Source: Mortierella alpina
Taxonomy: Eukaryota; Mortierellomycota; Mortierellomycetes; Mortierellales; Mortierellaceae
DNA: 64,000 nt
Reading direction: 5' to 3'
Assembly: GCA_029449245.1 (NCBI GenBank)
Contig: JANATF010000007.1
Location: forward strand, 186,001-250,000
In this document: positions 34,886 through 48,100 of the stretch, one piece after another
How the letters are laid out: each line of letters starts with the position of its first letter
Position numbering within the stretch: the stretch's first letter is position 1
Program-made: the position numbers and the translations under genes
The notes under the pieces: model-generated
The model's database searches: none
Told to the model about the DNA's origin: nothing
The model's input: the letters and a program-made list of their open reading frames with translations, nothing else

Positions 34886-37800
34886 CTACTTCTCGACCAT
34901 CGAGAGCGACAAGATCCGCGCCATCTGCGTATCGTCGTCCTCAATCTCCTCCTGCGAGGCATGTTGCGCGTACTGCTTGATCACTGCAGGCTGTCTGCCG
35001 CCAGGCGTCCGTGGTTGTTGGTCCTGTGGGGGCTGTCCGCCGGCCATTGGAGCCAGGGCAGTCTCCGAATTGGTTCGCGCAACCATAGACCAGGTCATTG
35101 CTCGTGGTTTGGGATCCTCGCCTATCGTTCGCTTCGTACTATCACCGGCCGCTGTCGACGACGAAGCTGCTGCAACACTGGGCCATAGCTCTTGTTCCTC
35201 CATGATCGCGCTCTTCCCCTTGTCCACCTTTCCCTCTGCTTCATCTGCCTGCTGTAATTCCTGCAGTATCGACTGGACTATCCGCTGATCCTCACGCTTC
35301 TCAAGATCGTCAGAGTCCTGGGTATCCACATCAACAACATGACTCGTCTCCCACGCAATGGAGTGGTCGCGGGGGCAGTCGTGGACACCGTGATGGTCAT
35401 GAACATCCACGGTATCGAAATCAGCCCCATGCTGGACGTGCAAGTTGTCGCCCTCCGTCGCCATGTCCATCAGACTCCTCTCAATGGCCCTTCGCACCAA
35501 TTCCTCCTCTTCATCAAGCTCCTGCTGACTCACCTCAGCATCCCCAGTCATCTGACTCGTCGTGGCAGTTGACGAGGAACAATTCCCTGATGGAACAAAA
35601 GGCGAGCTCAAAGACCCTCCGCCGCTGTTACTTTGCTCCGACCTGATCAGCCGTTCCAGGGCGCGTTGCTGCTCCTGCTCCAACTCCTGTATCCGTTCCA
35701 TCTCCAAAACTTCCTGCACAGCACTTTGATCTTCTTGATCCTTTGAGAGCATCATTACATATTCGACCACCTCCTCGTCCGTCATGTCAACCATATTCAA
35801 CTCCTGCAGGTCATTGTATCGTCGTCGGAGTTGTTCCTGACGTTCTTTCGCTTGAGCCTCGAGTCGCTTCAAGGACACGGTTTCTATCAAGCTGTGTCGG
35901 ATATCGTTTTGAATCTTGTTCTTGGGTCCCGCGCTATAGTGGATTGGTTTCTTGAACATTTGCTTTCGGTACTTGTCTGTGGTTTAAGCCAGCGAAATCA
36001 TCATGTGTTAATCAAACAGTGTTTGTATCCCACCAACACTTTGAACAATGACGTGTTAAAAAATGGACGAAGACGCCGCATCGAAGAACTATTCGCTTAC
36101 CTTTCGATAGGTTCGCTTCGGGCGAAAAGTCCCAGCTTCGAATAAGACCTCCAATGGACACGACGCCTCGGCATTTCTGACTATTCACGAGCACGCATTT
36201 GACAGCTGAACTGGTCAAGTCATTCAGCTCGCGTCCTCGAATATAGCTATATGTCCAGGTTGCAAGGTAAAGAAAAAAGAGAGGCAAGATGGTTTCAATG
36301 ACCTGAATAGGGGTGGGGGTCTTTTTCAAACATCCAAAAACTGCCGTAATGTGAGTGGTAGTTCTTACCCGCTATTCAGAACCGAGATCAGCTGGCCATT
36401 CACAGGATTCCAAGCCTTGACCCAGCCATCCGCACTACAGATGACCAAGAAAAACGTATAGCATCAAGTTATGTTAATAACAAGTGTTCACAACCACACC
36501 AGCACGATTTCATGCCCCGCCTACACCATACCTTCCAGAAACAATCACCAGCTTGTCCACAAACAGACTTGACACCCTTGTATCATGTCCCTTCAGGACA
36601 CAAGTCGGCTCCAAGACCATGGGCTCCAAGTCAGTTTGGCTCGAATGAAGATAGTGTTTCTTTGTCTGCAGCTCATGACGCCTCAGAATGTCGCTCAGAT
36701 ACCACAGAGAGATGTTACCAGTCTGATCGCCGGTGGCTAAAAGACTGGGCATTTCTTGTCGGCCATGAAGATTGGCTAGAGATCGGGTGCCATTCGACAG
36801 AGATATCATCGGCTTCTCGTGCTTTGGAATATCCCAATGGACCGCGGTGATGGGCGAAACGTGCGCCGGACTCTTTAACGTGGCGAGGTGCTCCAAAGTC
36901 TCCAAGCTGTAGAGATGCATGACAACCGCATCCACAGCCCGTGCCAAGATCAGTCCAGAACCGCTAGCTCCAAAATCGACTTCAAGGTAACCGACGCCTC
37001 TGAACTCTTCTGGCAGCTCAATGACCTTTGCAGTCATGGGTGCTATTAACCCTTCTCCTGAAGGATCCTCGAGATCCGCTGCCATCGCTGGGGGTGTGAC
37101 GGATTGGGTCGCCAGACCAGTATTGTCTGAGGCGCTCCTGGCTGGCGTGGAGACGCCTGACCCTGGTGTAGATGCTGGTTTGATGATGGAAGCAATATTG
37201 ACCGACCAACTATAAATCTCGCCATTGGAAAGCCCTGCAATGATACGTGACCTGGGGTCGCAGCAAATGTGGTCGATCCTGGACCTTGGGGTGCCCATGT
37301 TGGTCCTGAATTCGCGGACAGTGCGTGCTTTGGCCACGTCCCACAGTCTGACAATACCATCGGCGCCTCCTGTAAGAACGAATTCCAAGTGATCTGGGAC
37401 CAATTTTACGCAAGTGACGGGAGCTTCATGGAACCCAGCAAAGGTCTGGAATGTCTGTCCTGCAGCTGCGTGTGCTAGCGTTGTCAGAGACACCTGCCCC
37501 GTTGTGAGGCCCCACAGAACTCTATGCCTATTAAACACATAATATCATTACAGGTGCTTGATTAGTAATCCCGCAGCGGAAATGCATGGATTGCAACAAT
37601 AAAACACAGACGAAAGCACCAACTCGAAAACTACTCACTGATCCATGGTCATGACCGAAACTTCGACATCAGCTAGATGGACCATCCGGAAGACTGCATC
37701 TTTGTTCACCTTGCCCAGCAATGGATTACAGCGCGCCACCACACTCTGAGCAATGCCTCCAGCCAAGAACCAGTCTTGATGGGGTCTGTTATTATCGACC

Positions 37801-38928
37801 TGTGCCCAAAGTTTCGAGATCTGGCCAATCTTGGGGTCAATCAGGATATTTGATCCGCGACCCTTTTCCCATCGCCTCAGCAGCCTTGTCCGCTGGATGT
37901 ATTCTCCTCGCCAGCTCCTGGGGTCCAAGCGTTTAAACGGTATTGAGGCTCCAAAGAACTTCATAAATGCCTCCTTCCAGCATGAATCCGCATTGACGAC
38001 ATGGTAGAGCAGCTGGCACACCAGCGATACGTTGAACTAGATAGGGAACAAAAACACAAAAAACAGCAATAAATTCCAGATTGAGTGTCAAGGGTACCGA
38101 GTTATGGTTCACCAAAAGATGTCGCCTTTCGTTTTGTACCTACCAGTTCGCTTGGTTCCAAATGAGACACGATATGAGACAGCAGCTCGACGGGCATGGT
38201 GCAAAGTATGTTCACACTACTCAAAAAAAAAAAATGGATTGCAGGCTGTAAGTTCACCTGCTGTTTCGCAAATGCATCTCCAGAGCCTAAGCTGCCGTAT
38301 CATAGAAAACAATCGCGCTTTACCCTGAACCATCGGGTTCTGCCTTGGCGGCCAGTCGTTGTTCGCGTGCAGCCTGCGTTGCTTCCCACGACAAGTTCGA
38401 GTACGAATGCACGATCGAATTCGCCAATGCTGGGCGATACGTTCCTAGCCGTCGAAGTTTGGCTTCTGCCGCAGAGTGTGATCCGTCGGGGTCTGAACCG
38501 GCTTCCCCAGCAGATCGCAAAGTCGATCCTGCTGTTGCTCCTGCTGCTGCTGCTGCGGAAATTGATGAGCTCGTCGATCCAGCTCTGCTATTACTACTGC
38601 CGCTCTGAGCGTTCAAGTTCCTTCGATCCCTTCGTTTCACGGACCCAGGCTTCTGGAATATGTTGTACCGAGAGTGGAAACCAGGGTTCTGACGATTGTT
38701 GACGGTCGATTGCCGCTCCCATTCCAGCCATGACTCTTCAATGCGTAACTTTTCGTCATGAAAGTAGGCAAGATCATCTTCCGGGTCGTAGTAATCTTGT
38801 TCCCCATCGTCCTCCTCGTCGAATTCCTCGTCCAGAAACTCTTCCTCCATACTGTCCTGGTTATGTTCCTGCATTGAATGATCCTCATTCGACATGTTGT
38901 GCAAAGTGGTTGGGAATAAAAGCGCCAT
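34886..38928 (-). CDS. UFO1: Ufo1-like F-box / WD40 / UIM protein (SCF ubiquitin ligase receptor)
   Basis: Seven exons: 38928-38324, 38216-38144, 38036-37639, 37527-36532, 36434-36369, 36246-36101 and 35976-34886, in phase throughout, giving 1124 residues (1113 if the second ATG at 38895 is used). The order matches yeast Ufo1, the substrate receptor of an SCF complex. After an acidic N-terminal region comes an F-box (about 210-255: MPVELLSHIVSHLEPSEL...VSLVCQLLYHVV), then WD40 repeats (about 330-760, with VLTGGADGIVRLWDV, ISLWYLSD, DGWVKAW and GLIRSWDF). C-terminal ubiquitin-interacting motifs lie near 828-843, 916-933 (EEEELVRRAIERSLMD, near-perfect) and 1104-1124 (TQMARILSLSMVEK). The protein is far longer than the ~670-residue yeast protein, from added disordered segments. 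In yeast Ufo1 the UIMs control its own turnover. Confidence 0.85.
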
Positions 38929-39245
38929 AGTCCAGACTCTTCTTCACGAGGTATAATACTGCGGCCGCCGCGCCGCAATTCGTGACTGTATTTGGCAAGT
39001 CGATCGGATCTTGTCCGAAGCAAGCTGGCTTTTGGCTGCCGCACAACTCAAAGCAGACATTGACGTCTCTGTACAATGGTCTATCGACTTGAGTGTTACT
39101 GAATACATGTTTTTTTTTATTACTATTCATTTTCAAGTTGTGTGTGTGTGTGTGTGCTCTGTGCAACAAAAAAATAATGATACTTGGTGTTGCTCACAAA
39201 GATTTGCCCCATTCCGCCATGGTTCTTCTGTAATATCCGAGTCGT
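38929..39245. other. Short intergenic region with TG microsatellite
   Basis: A (GT)n tract lies at about 39138-39153. No gene seen. Confidence 0.5.
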
Positions 39246-40081
39246 TTAGATAAGCGCCAGGGCAACAGCAGACACTGCGCTCAATCCAAGAACAGTGTAA
39301 CCAGTTGAGTAGACACCCTTGAGTGTCAATCCGTGAGTAGTGTCCCAGATCAAATGGCGAATACCGTTGAAGGAGTGGAAGGTGAACGGGTAGGCAATGA
39401 TGAACTTTGCGCCGATCTTGGCAGCAGTGGGGACAGTGGCAATGACAGAGGTGACGGAGGCAGCATCGAATCCAAGACCAAACATGGGCCCAACGGCATA
39501 GGCAATGGCTCCTGCGTAAAATCCTGGAAGAGTATTACATATTAGTTCATTTCCTTATGCATAATCGACGTCTCGGCTCAAACAAGGAATTCTTTTTTGT
39601 GTCTGCAGAGTGGAGATCGCGGGATATCCTGCTCCCTGATTGTCCCTTCAACCCCAAGTGAAAACCAATGCGAGATGCTTACCGACAGCAACGGCACCAC
39701 CGGTGGCACGGTGGAAAGCCGACATGTACCAGGTGAGCTGGGGCTGGTAGATGGTAATGTGAGGAGAGAGAGGGCGGTTCTTGCGCTGCTCAATGATGGG
39801 TGCGACAGTGACCTCGCGCTGGTTTGTCTGGGAAGTCGACAAGATTCTATACAAGCAAAAGCATCAGAAGGTTAGCAAGACTGTAGTTGAACATCACCAC
39901 CACAGGGACCGCACTAGGTGCAAAGTCCGACTATGCTGGAACGCCGAGGAAGCGTATCGTCGGTCACCAACATCCATGATAATTGATGCTTTCGGGTCCT
40001 TTTGTTTTTCATGTGTCAAAGCCCATACCTTGTGCCAACAGGTGCCATAACACGCGTCTTCGCGAAGACGGACTGAGCCAT
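39246..40081 (-). CDS. SDH3: Succinate dehydrogenase cytochrome b560 subunit
   Basis: Three exons: 40081-40029, 39846-39683 and 39523-39246, giving 164 residues. This is the large membrane anchor of respiratory complex II in the mitochondrial inner membrane; it helps bind haem b and ubiquinone. The signature SPHITIYQPQLTWYMSAFHRATGG is present, as is FHSFNGIRHLIWD, whose His is the expected haem ligand. Three hydrophobic helices follow the family pattern. The N-terminus MAQSVFAKTRVMAPVGTR is a plausible mitochondrial presequence. The protein is short but close to the fungal norm once the presequence is removed. Confidence 0.94.
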
Positions 40082-41021
40082 GACCGAGGCTATTACATCA
40101 CGTAGAAGAGAAGAGAGAGGAGGATGTCAAAAGAGATTCGGACGAGTTGATGCTTTGATACGCGACTCCAAAAAACTTTCGTCTTTGCTCCCGAGTCCAA
40201 TGCACGCATTTAGAAATGTTGTTGTGCGGGGAAGTATCAGGTCCGGAGACCAGTTGCAAGTGGTAATGCCAATCGGTCAAGCTGATCCGACACCATCGGT
40301 GTTTGATGAAAACGTACTCTGGAGACGGCTGGCAGCCTTCAAGGGAGCAGCAACACGGGGGGCAAACATGATTGAGCAGAGAGAGAGGATGTGTGAGGAG
40401 GGAGGGTGGATGGTGAGAGTGGAGAGGATGTGCAATCGACAGAGTTGTAGCGAAATTTCCGAGGTGTGAACTTCCGAAAAACAGCGAGGGGGGAGATTAT
40501 CCGCGCATGGAAGGGTTACTGATATGTCATACTAAGTCTGTAAATCACATGTTTTAGTCTTCAGCCCAGTGCGAGGCCCAAGAAAATAAATACCTCGGAT
40601 CTCGGTAAAAGAGAGGTAATAAAGAAGATACAAAGTTGTCCAAAGTCAGTCTCCTATGGTGCTTCAAAAACGAGTTCAGACAGAATGGGTAGCCTCACTC
40701 ACGAGCTGATATCTGAGTCGGATAAAACTGCACGACAATACATCACTCGTCAAACTACAAAAGCAGCGCTCTATGAGGTGGACATAGTTCAGAGCAGCCG
40801 GGAGAGCATTTTTTAGTTACTCGTTTGCTGTAATTCATCCAGCCCTTCTGCAATACGTGTTTCTTCTTCTATCGTTTCTCTTTTATTTTCATACATTTTT
40901 TTCTATCAAAAGGCACTCTGCAGTGAAAGTGCTGTTTGTTGTCATAAGTGTTTGGAGAAGGTCCCAAAAGAAACGATTTGCAATTGTAACATCAACAATA
41001 GCAAAAGAAAGAGAAAGGGCA
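40082..41021. promoter_or_regulatory. Intergenic region upstream of SDH3
   Basis: About 940 bases between SDH3 (5' end) and the small secreted gene (3' end). AT-rich in parts; no gene seen. Confidence 0.5.
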
Positions 41022-41462
41022 TTAGATGGTGCACTTGGAGGTGAACTTGGCAGCCTTGGCGGGCAGCTTCTGCTTGATCACTCCACTGCCACTAGGGTAA
41101 CGGCCCTTGTGGAGAACCATGGAGCCGACCTTGCCACCGTTGACCTGGAGGGAACCAAAGCCATAGTGGAGGCCCTTCTTGACGCTGAAACCAGCCCGGG
41201 TCCATTTACCACCACAGGTGCCTGTCTCATAAAGAGTGATCGTAACCTCGTTGGCGGCATCGTCCTGATGGTTGTAATAGAAGGACTTGATGTTCTTGTT
41301 GGTCTGAGTCGAGTAACATTGATCGTACGCGTACATCTCAGCGTTCTTGCACTGTCCCTTATGATTGATCTTGGAGTACACGTTGACACTGGAAGCCTTA
41401 GCTTCAGCAAATGCAGCGAGGCCGATGGCGGCGGCAACCGTGGCGAGGATCGAGAACTTCAT
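41022..41462 (-). CDS. Small secreted protein, unrecognised
   Basis: Single exon of 146 residues. A clear signal peptide (MKFSILATVAAAIGLAAFAEA, about 1-21) precedes a Lys-, Tyr- and Gly-rich basic mature domain with four cysteines (in KGQCK, DQCYS, GTCGG and SKCTI), enough for two disulfides. The alternation of strand-like segments (SVNVYSKINHKGQC, EVTITLYETGTC, VGSMVLHKG) suggests a small beta-sandwich, perhaps crystallin-like, but I recognise no family. A TATAAGAA element lies upstream at 41601-41594 (minus), consistent with strong expression. Confidence 0.8.
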   Translation of the reverse strand: MKFSILATVAAAIGLAAFAEAKASSVNVYSKINHKGQCKNAEMYAYDQCYSTQTNKNIKSFYYNHQDDAANEVTITLYETGTCGGKWTRAGFSVKKGLHYGFGSLQVNGGKVGSMVLHKGRYPSGSGVIKQKLPAKAAKFTSKCTI

Positions 41463-42580
41463 GTCGAGAGAAAAGGGAGATTTAGGTTGAGGTGGGAGGG
41501 CTTAGGAGGCGGACTGGGGAGGGGGACTGGATGGAGTTGCTTTAGTGGATGAAGTGGATGATGATCTTTTTTTCTTGCGGTCGAGGTGAACTGTTCTTAT
41601 ACGCTTGTTTTTTTTCTTCTCTTCCTTCGCCCTCCACCCTCGCCCTTCATGAGAAGCTTTCATACAACTTTCATTTCATGTCTCTCCTTCTCCTCATCTT
41701 GGCTTGACTGGATTTTGCTCCGACCCCGCGCCTTACTTTGACAAAATTGCAATTGATTACTTTTACACCTTAGCTCAGTCCTAGACTTCAGTGAAGCCAT
41801 TAACAGACAGGATTATGGTTTTTACAGCTCTTCTGCCGTCATGCAACTTACAGTATGCTATAGAAAAGCCCCAACACTTTCAGACATACATATAGGTTTG
41901 CTCCGAAACGCACATGATGCGCAGGATGGAATGTAGAAGAATAAAGATATTATCCATAGATTTACGTTTCAATTCTTTTTTTCAAGCAGAGCAACAGAGT
42001 GAAGTACCGCTCTCACTGCATGTCAGCCTCCTACATCGATAATCATGCGCGGTAGTCCACCGTCCACGAACACCTACTGATTGCTATGGGGGCAAAAAAC
42101 TAGATCCTCCTGATTTAGCGCGTCCTGCACTGCATACAAACCAATCGCCCGTGCACTGCCTCTTCTCTCTGTTGGCTCCTTGAATCTCTCAAAATAAACT
42201 CTAGTAAGGAGGGTACCTGTGCTCATCAAATATTTCAGCCTTGGCAACCGCGCCCTCAAAAATCATTCCGTAAAGCTTGACCTCTTGTTGCAGGACATCA
42301 ATATGTACTTATCCAGCAGCACGCTCTGGACTACTCAGACAAAGGGCTCAACAGTAGGCTAATATGCCCGGGGGGCCCAGTCCACGGTAGCTATGCACCG
42401 GGCGAGATTCGCTCCGTAGTCTGTTCCCTGGTTTCTGTCACTCTGCATCACCGTCAAAGAGCGAGAGAGAGTGTAATATTTTTGGTGGCTCGATCAAAAC
42501 AGTAAGCGGCGAAAGAGTTCGAAATCAGACGGATTTGTTGGTTGACTGAATTTGTATTGCTTGTTCAGTAAGATTTGCGA
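41463..42580. promoter_or_regulatory. Intergenic region, no gene seen
   Basis: Contains the promoter of the small secreted gene at its left end. The remaining ~900 bases contain only short, non-conserved frames. Confidence 0.5.
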
Positions 42581-44813
42581 CTAGTAGTCCCTCAGGGTGA
42601 CAACCATCTCGGCTACTCTCAACTCCTGCACCTCCAGCAACTCCATGATCCCATTCAATGTGTCCAACTCCTTCCTCTCCGCACTGTTCAGCAAATCCTT
42701 ATTCTCCTTCACATCTGTGCGCTCGCACTTGTCCAACAGAACCTGACGCTTCATCTTCTCTGCGAACCGTCTCTGGCGCAGGTTGGCCATCGTCTGATAC
42801 AACTTCTCCGCCATCGAATCTGCAGCCCGATCCAAGAGCACCTCCCACAAGTAAAAAGTCCTTGAAGGCGTACGATCTGTCGTCTTGGGCACCTCCTGTA
42901 GACTGAGCACTCCGAATGTATGCAGCGTCGTCAGCTTTTCCCGCACAGTCTTGACAGGCAACATGGACAGTCGTGAAATCTGCTTCTCCTCCAGCTTGCC
43001 CTTGTCCAGCAGCAGGTTCATGATCCGGACATAAGGTGCACCAAACCGCGTCATGACGACGTCCTGGATCAGCTTTCTTTTCAAGGTCCTGGCCGCCTTC
43101 TTGAGGTCAACCACGTATTGTCCCGACCGACCAACATCCTTCTTCAAAAGCTGCATCAGATCGCCCTCGAGCACTTCCATGTACTTGTCGAGGCATTCGT
43201 TGTGGAACCTGATCTTTGCAGCCTTGTCTTCAAGCCTGGGAACAACCAATTCGCCGGGCATCAATTCTAGCGTGTCGCCAACGTTCAGATCCTCGGGCAG
43301 CATACGGTAGACCTGGATGGTGCTAACGGCGGTCGAGCGTTCCTCCTTGCAGTTGATCATCCTCTTCTCTGCCAATGACAAGATCCCGTTCATGATTTTA
43401 ACCGCAGTTGAGTTCAGGCGGTCCTCGTACAGTTCAGCAATGTGCTATACAAGGAGGAGGAGTAATGCAGTGAATGATCAAGACGTTAGACACAGAGATC
43501 TTTGCACAAAGAGGGGAAAAACTAGCGCCTCAGGACGATCGAGAATGCTGTACCATATTGCGCCAGCGGATCGTGAATCTTTCAAAGTTGATCTTGAAGT
43601 ATACATCTGTTTCGACCTCCTCAGTCAGCACCAATTCCTGTGCATCTGTCTTGCGACGCTTCTCCATAGTGAAATCGTCATGGCCTGCCTCATTCACAGT
43701 ACGTTTCTGTAAAGTGGCCATTGGATCCGGCGATTATCGGAGACAGCAGACAAAAAAAAATATACATAGTTAGACCACGGCAACTACACAGTTGATTCGC
43801 AATAAGAGAAACTTGGCTCCTCTAGAAAACAAACTCTTACCAAACCAACAATATCAGATCTCTGATCCAAAGCAGTCTTCTGCGCTCCAAGTGTCCTGCG
43901 AATGGTGGCCAGTTCTGCCGCAGTAGGAGGCAATGTCATCTTATCCGTCTCTCTCTTTTCTTCTGCCATTGCCTTGTCTGCTGCAGTCAATGAGTCAGAG
44001 GGTCGGACTGCAATCAAAATCTTTTCCTTGACCATGTTTGTGAATGCCCACTTGACAGCCGCTGAACCTACAGTGCCACATCGAGAGAGAAGAAAATGGA
44101 GCATAGGAGTGTGAGCAGAAAATATTCCCTTCACAAAGAGGAAAAAGTCCACACATGCAAGGCGAGACACTTAATTACACATACGAGTATCCTTGTTCGA
44201 TCGCATCTCCTGATCCGCCAGGATATCCGCCATGCAATCGACGATCGTCTGCTTTCCATGCGCCACCATCGACTGTGCAATCTTGAGTCCATCTTTCCCG
44301 AACCACTCCTTTGCATACCCCAAGACCTTGGGCACCATAGCACGATGAAGCAACTCGGACCGGTTGATCTCATAATAGGTCACAATCCTGGTCTTCTCCT
44401 GAGTCTCCGCATACACGGCAACGTTGTGCTGGATCAAGACAAATAAACACTCGCGCACCTGGCGGATTTTGAGCTGCGTCATATGGGCGATCATTCCTGC
44501 TGGCATGCGGCCTTTCCTGATCAGAACATTGGCTACTTTCTATTAAAAAAAAAAAAAAAAGGGAAGAGGCCCGAAGCTAGTAGGTTAGGCATATTTTTCC
44601 GAGATGCTATATTTCTAAAAGACATTGTCCCGCGCGTCTCTACTGTACCTCGACGATGGGGCCAAAGTGCTCACGCACAATAAGCCGGCACAGACGGTTT
44701 TCTATAAGAACGCAGATACAGGAGAGTACGTGATGCGTTTAGAGACGCGTTGATTGCAAGCGGTTTCGTTTTCGTCATGCGATGGTGTGGTGGCGCATAC
44801 CATGGGTGCTCAT
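42581..44813 (-). CDS. RPC82: DNA-directed RNA polymerase III subunit RPC3/RPC82
   Basis: Six exons: 44813-44801, 44701-44649, 44539-44185, 44067-43841, 43706-43554 and 43444-42581, giving 554 residues. RPC82 is the winged-helix subunit of the Pol III-specific RPC82/34/31 subcomplex needed for initiation at tRNA and 5S genes. The N-terminal MSTHENRLCRLIVREHFGPIVEKVANVLIRKGRMPAGMI is characteristic, and tandem winged-helix segments follow (LKIRQVRECLFVLIQHNVA, KLEEKQISRLSMLPVKTVREKLTTLHTFGVL). Exon 1 codes for only four residues and one base; it was accepted because it supplies the sole in-frame ATG with a good donor. The protein is about 100 residues shorter than the yeast homologue. Confidence 0.92.
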
Positions 44814-45117
44814 CGTTGCTTCCGATGGGTCGAATGAAAGCCTCTTAAACGTGGGTATGAAAGGTAGAGCGAGGCAGCGGAGGAGCTCAAGCCTGTGTCG
44901 AAGGGGTGTGGGAGAGGGAGAGCGAGAGGAAGGGGAAGAGAATGGCGACAGACAACAGACGGACGGACAACGAGGGTGAAGAAAGCAGGGCAAAGTAGCG
45001 CGATAGGCCAGGGTGATATGCGGCAAGTCACTTTGTTTTTGCTTCTTTCTTTTTTTTTAATCTGAAAGCCACTCAGCTGCCAACATTTCTGCGTCTTCCT
45101 CTCTGCCCAGTCCACCC
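44814..45117. other. Head-to-tail intergenic region
   Basis: About 300 bases holding the RPC82 promoter and the 3' end of the RhoGEF gene. No gene seen. Confidence 0.5.
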
Positions 45118-48100
45118 TCAAATCTGGATACAGTGGCTGGCTGGGAACCACCCAGTTTGCTCCTTTCCGACCTTCTTGCCAAAATACCACCCGTCCTCGT
45201 TCAACCCAAAGACGACGATGCTCTCACCAGCCTCAAAATTCAGTTGTCGATCCTCCGTTGAGCTGTATGGATAAATGGCCGTGCACTCAAACAACGCCTG
45301 CGCGATTCCAATCTCGTCCATATCCATGCCATCATCCAGTGCCGGGGGTTTCTCGCTCTGCTGTGGCTGAGAATGATCCATGCTGGCTGCAGAACTGAAC
45401 GAGTACGAAGAGCCAGTCGAGAGTGGACGTGCCATGCCACTTGAGCCGAAAACATTCCGACTCCGGATGCTGCTGGTGCCACTGTTGCTGTTTGTTTCGT
45501 AATCATCCGAAAAGATGGACTCTGGCATCTCGAACGGGTTATCATCCTCGTAGTAGCGGGCCTGCATCGGCTCCTCCAACGACGCCATCTCCGTTGGTGA
45601 GGCCAAAAGCTGAGACGTCGACGACTTTGAACTCCAAGGTGCCTGTCCAGAAACTGGTGTCTGCAGAGGAGGCAATGCGGACGCATTTGATGAGCTGCGC
45701 GAGCGAGACGGCAAGCTGAGTGTGCTTCGTCTGCGTCGCTGAGAAGTCTCGCGAATGTCCTGGAATGCCATTGCTAGAGTAACAAAGTCGCAAGTTGTTT
45801 GATGATGAGAAGCCATTTTGACGTTCAGATGAGCATTCGCTGTAGCCACGAAGCAGTTGTGGAGCATTGGACATTACCATGTGTTGACGTGACATTCCTG
45901 ATCAAGGTGATCCTCTCCATCCGTTCGATCGGACCGTCATGCCTCTGCATCATCTCGATATAGTCCTCGCAAAGGTTCATCTGCGCCAGATATGCAGTCA
46001 GATCCCTGCCTGCGGTTGGATCTATAAATTCGGTGTAGTAATCCACCATCTTGGCCTTGACTTGTGCGTAAAAAAACATCTGAACTTTGCTGAACTCCAT
46101 CACAATCAAATCAAAGTATTGTGTCGTCAATCCCAGAAACTTTGGTAGTTCATCCACCAATTGCTCGTTAATGGCCGTGTAAGCAGCCGCCGATTCTAGC
46201 ATGTTCTTGTCAATCTATTGTGTGCGCGTAGTTTCAGATCAGATTAGTTCACAGGTCCAGCACCAGTATCAATAAAAAAAAAGCACAATACCGCACCGCA
46301 TGGGTAATTGCAGTTGTTGCCTTACCGTATCTCCACGCTCTTTCATGCCTCGAACACTGTCATAGTCCAGCAGTTTTTTCTCTCGTTTCTTCATCACTTG
46401 CAGCGGTCCTGAAAATAGTTTCAAAAAGCTCTCCATGCTCTTATATACGGTCTTTTTGAGCCAACCCTCCAGTTCACGACCAATCGACTTTGAGAACTGA
46501 GTGAGATTCCTGTGAAACTCTTTCACAACTGTAATGGAGTGATTCTCGTCATTCCGATGCACCGGAACCATGCCATAGATCTCTACAAGGGTAAGCGCGA
46601 AGGCTTCTTGGGTATCGAAGAATTCTAATGCCAGGCAGACAGCAATATGCGTGAAACAGTTAGCAAAGTGGAACACCCTTTAAGCCGCTCTACCAGAAAG
46701 TGCGAAAGCACCTAATTCCCTTACGTTTGATAGAGAGGAGCCATGCTTGGATATATTTCGCAAATTCGCGGACAAGCCGCTGTTGAAGGTTGAACTTTTC
46801 CAAAAGTGCTTCGAAAAGAATATCCACCGTGACTTCCGACCCGCCTACAGCCTGGCGAAGTTGCTGCGTTGTCCTCGCAAACTTTTTGTTGAATCCATGG
46901 CTACGAGAACAAAATGTGTCAGGGGAAAGAAGGAAAAAAACGACGAGGACAGAGTTTCACAACAAATACCAGCCTAGTCAACTTACACAATATCAGAGTC
47001 ATTCTTCTTCTTACTGCCGACAATCTTTTCCACGATATCCTTGCGCTTCTTGATTTCGTTAATTTCCTCCGCGACCTGCAGCATGTCCTTTTGCACCGTA
47101 ACAAGATTCTCAAAGTCCGAATGTTCCGATGGTGTGAGGGCATGGATTTGCTATTAGCATTGGCAACGAAAACAAAAGTTAAAAATCCATCGAAATGTGA
47201 ATGGGGTTTCTACAGTCCCATAGAAGGTTTCTCTCAACCACGGCACGAATACTACCATCCACTTACGTTGATCAACAATGGGTATTTAAGAACTCTTTGC
47301 ACAGGTTTGATCAACAAACTAGCCAGGTCCCATCCTGTGGTCTTGCCTTTACACTTTTCCGTGCACTCTTCAAAGAACGGCACAAGTTCCTTCCGATTGT
47401 CCAGCTCCTGAAGATACTGCGCAGATGCTTCCTGTCGTTTGCAGTACTCAGAGTAAACGCGCCTGATTCGCGACATCTATACAGAATAGACCACGGCGGA
47501 GATGAAATAGTGAATAATAAAGTCGAGCCTGAACCGCACCATGTCCCATGAAAGATGCTGCAGAATCTCTCACCACTTGCAAAAACGCTTCGCCAACAAA
47601 GGTATTTGAATCATTATACAGTCCATCCGTACTACCCCCGCAGGCCGGCGTCAGCAGCGCGATAAAGTCCAGCGTCAACGCGGTCACTTCCGCCAAGTTT
47701 GTGAAGATGATTTTTTCATCCGCCGCTGTGAACAAGTGCGATTCCCTCATATCTGCGACATAGACCTAGGCGACAAAGTGGAATCAACATAAAACAACAT
47801 CCTCGAAAGGTGATCAGCTCGAGACCAAACGAGCGCATTTTTACAACATAATCCATGTTTTGCCGTCCATACCTCTTGCAAGAGCAACATATCCTTGGAA
47901 TAGCTGATCTCCGTCTCCAACAGCTCTTGAACAACCCTGCGTCTCTTATCCAAACGGTGCTTTCGCTCCTTTTCCTCAGGGGTTTCTTCAGTTGCCGCCA
48001 AGATGGCAGAGTTGGAGCGCGAAGGCAGCCTTGGAGGCAGCTCCTGTGGCGAGTCTGGTCGAGGAGCTGTCCGTTGCGGGGGAGGAGGGGCCATTTTGCT

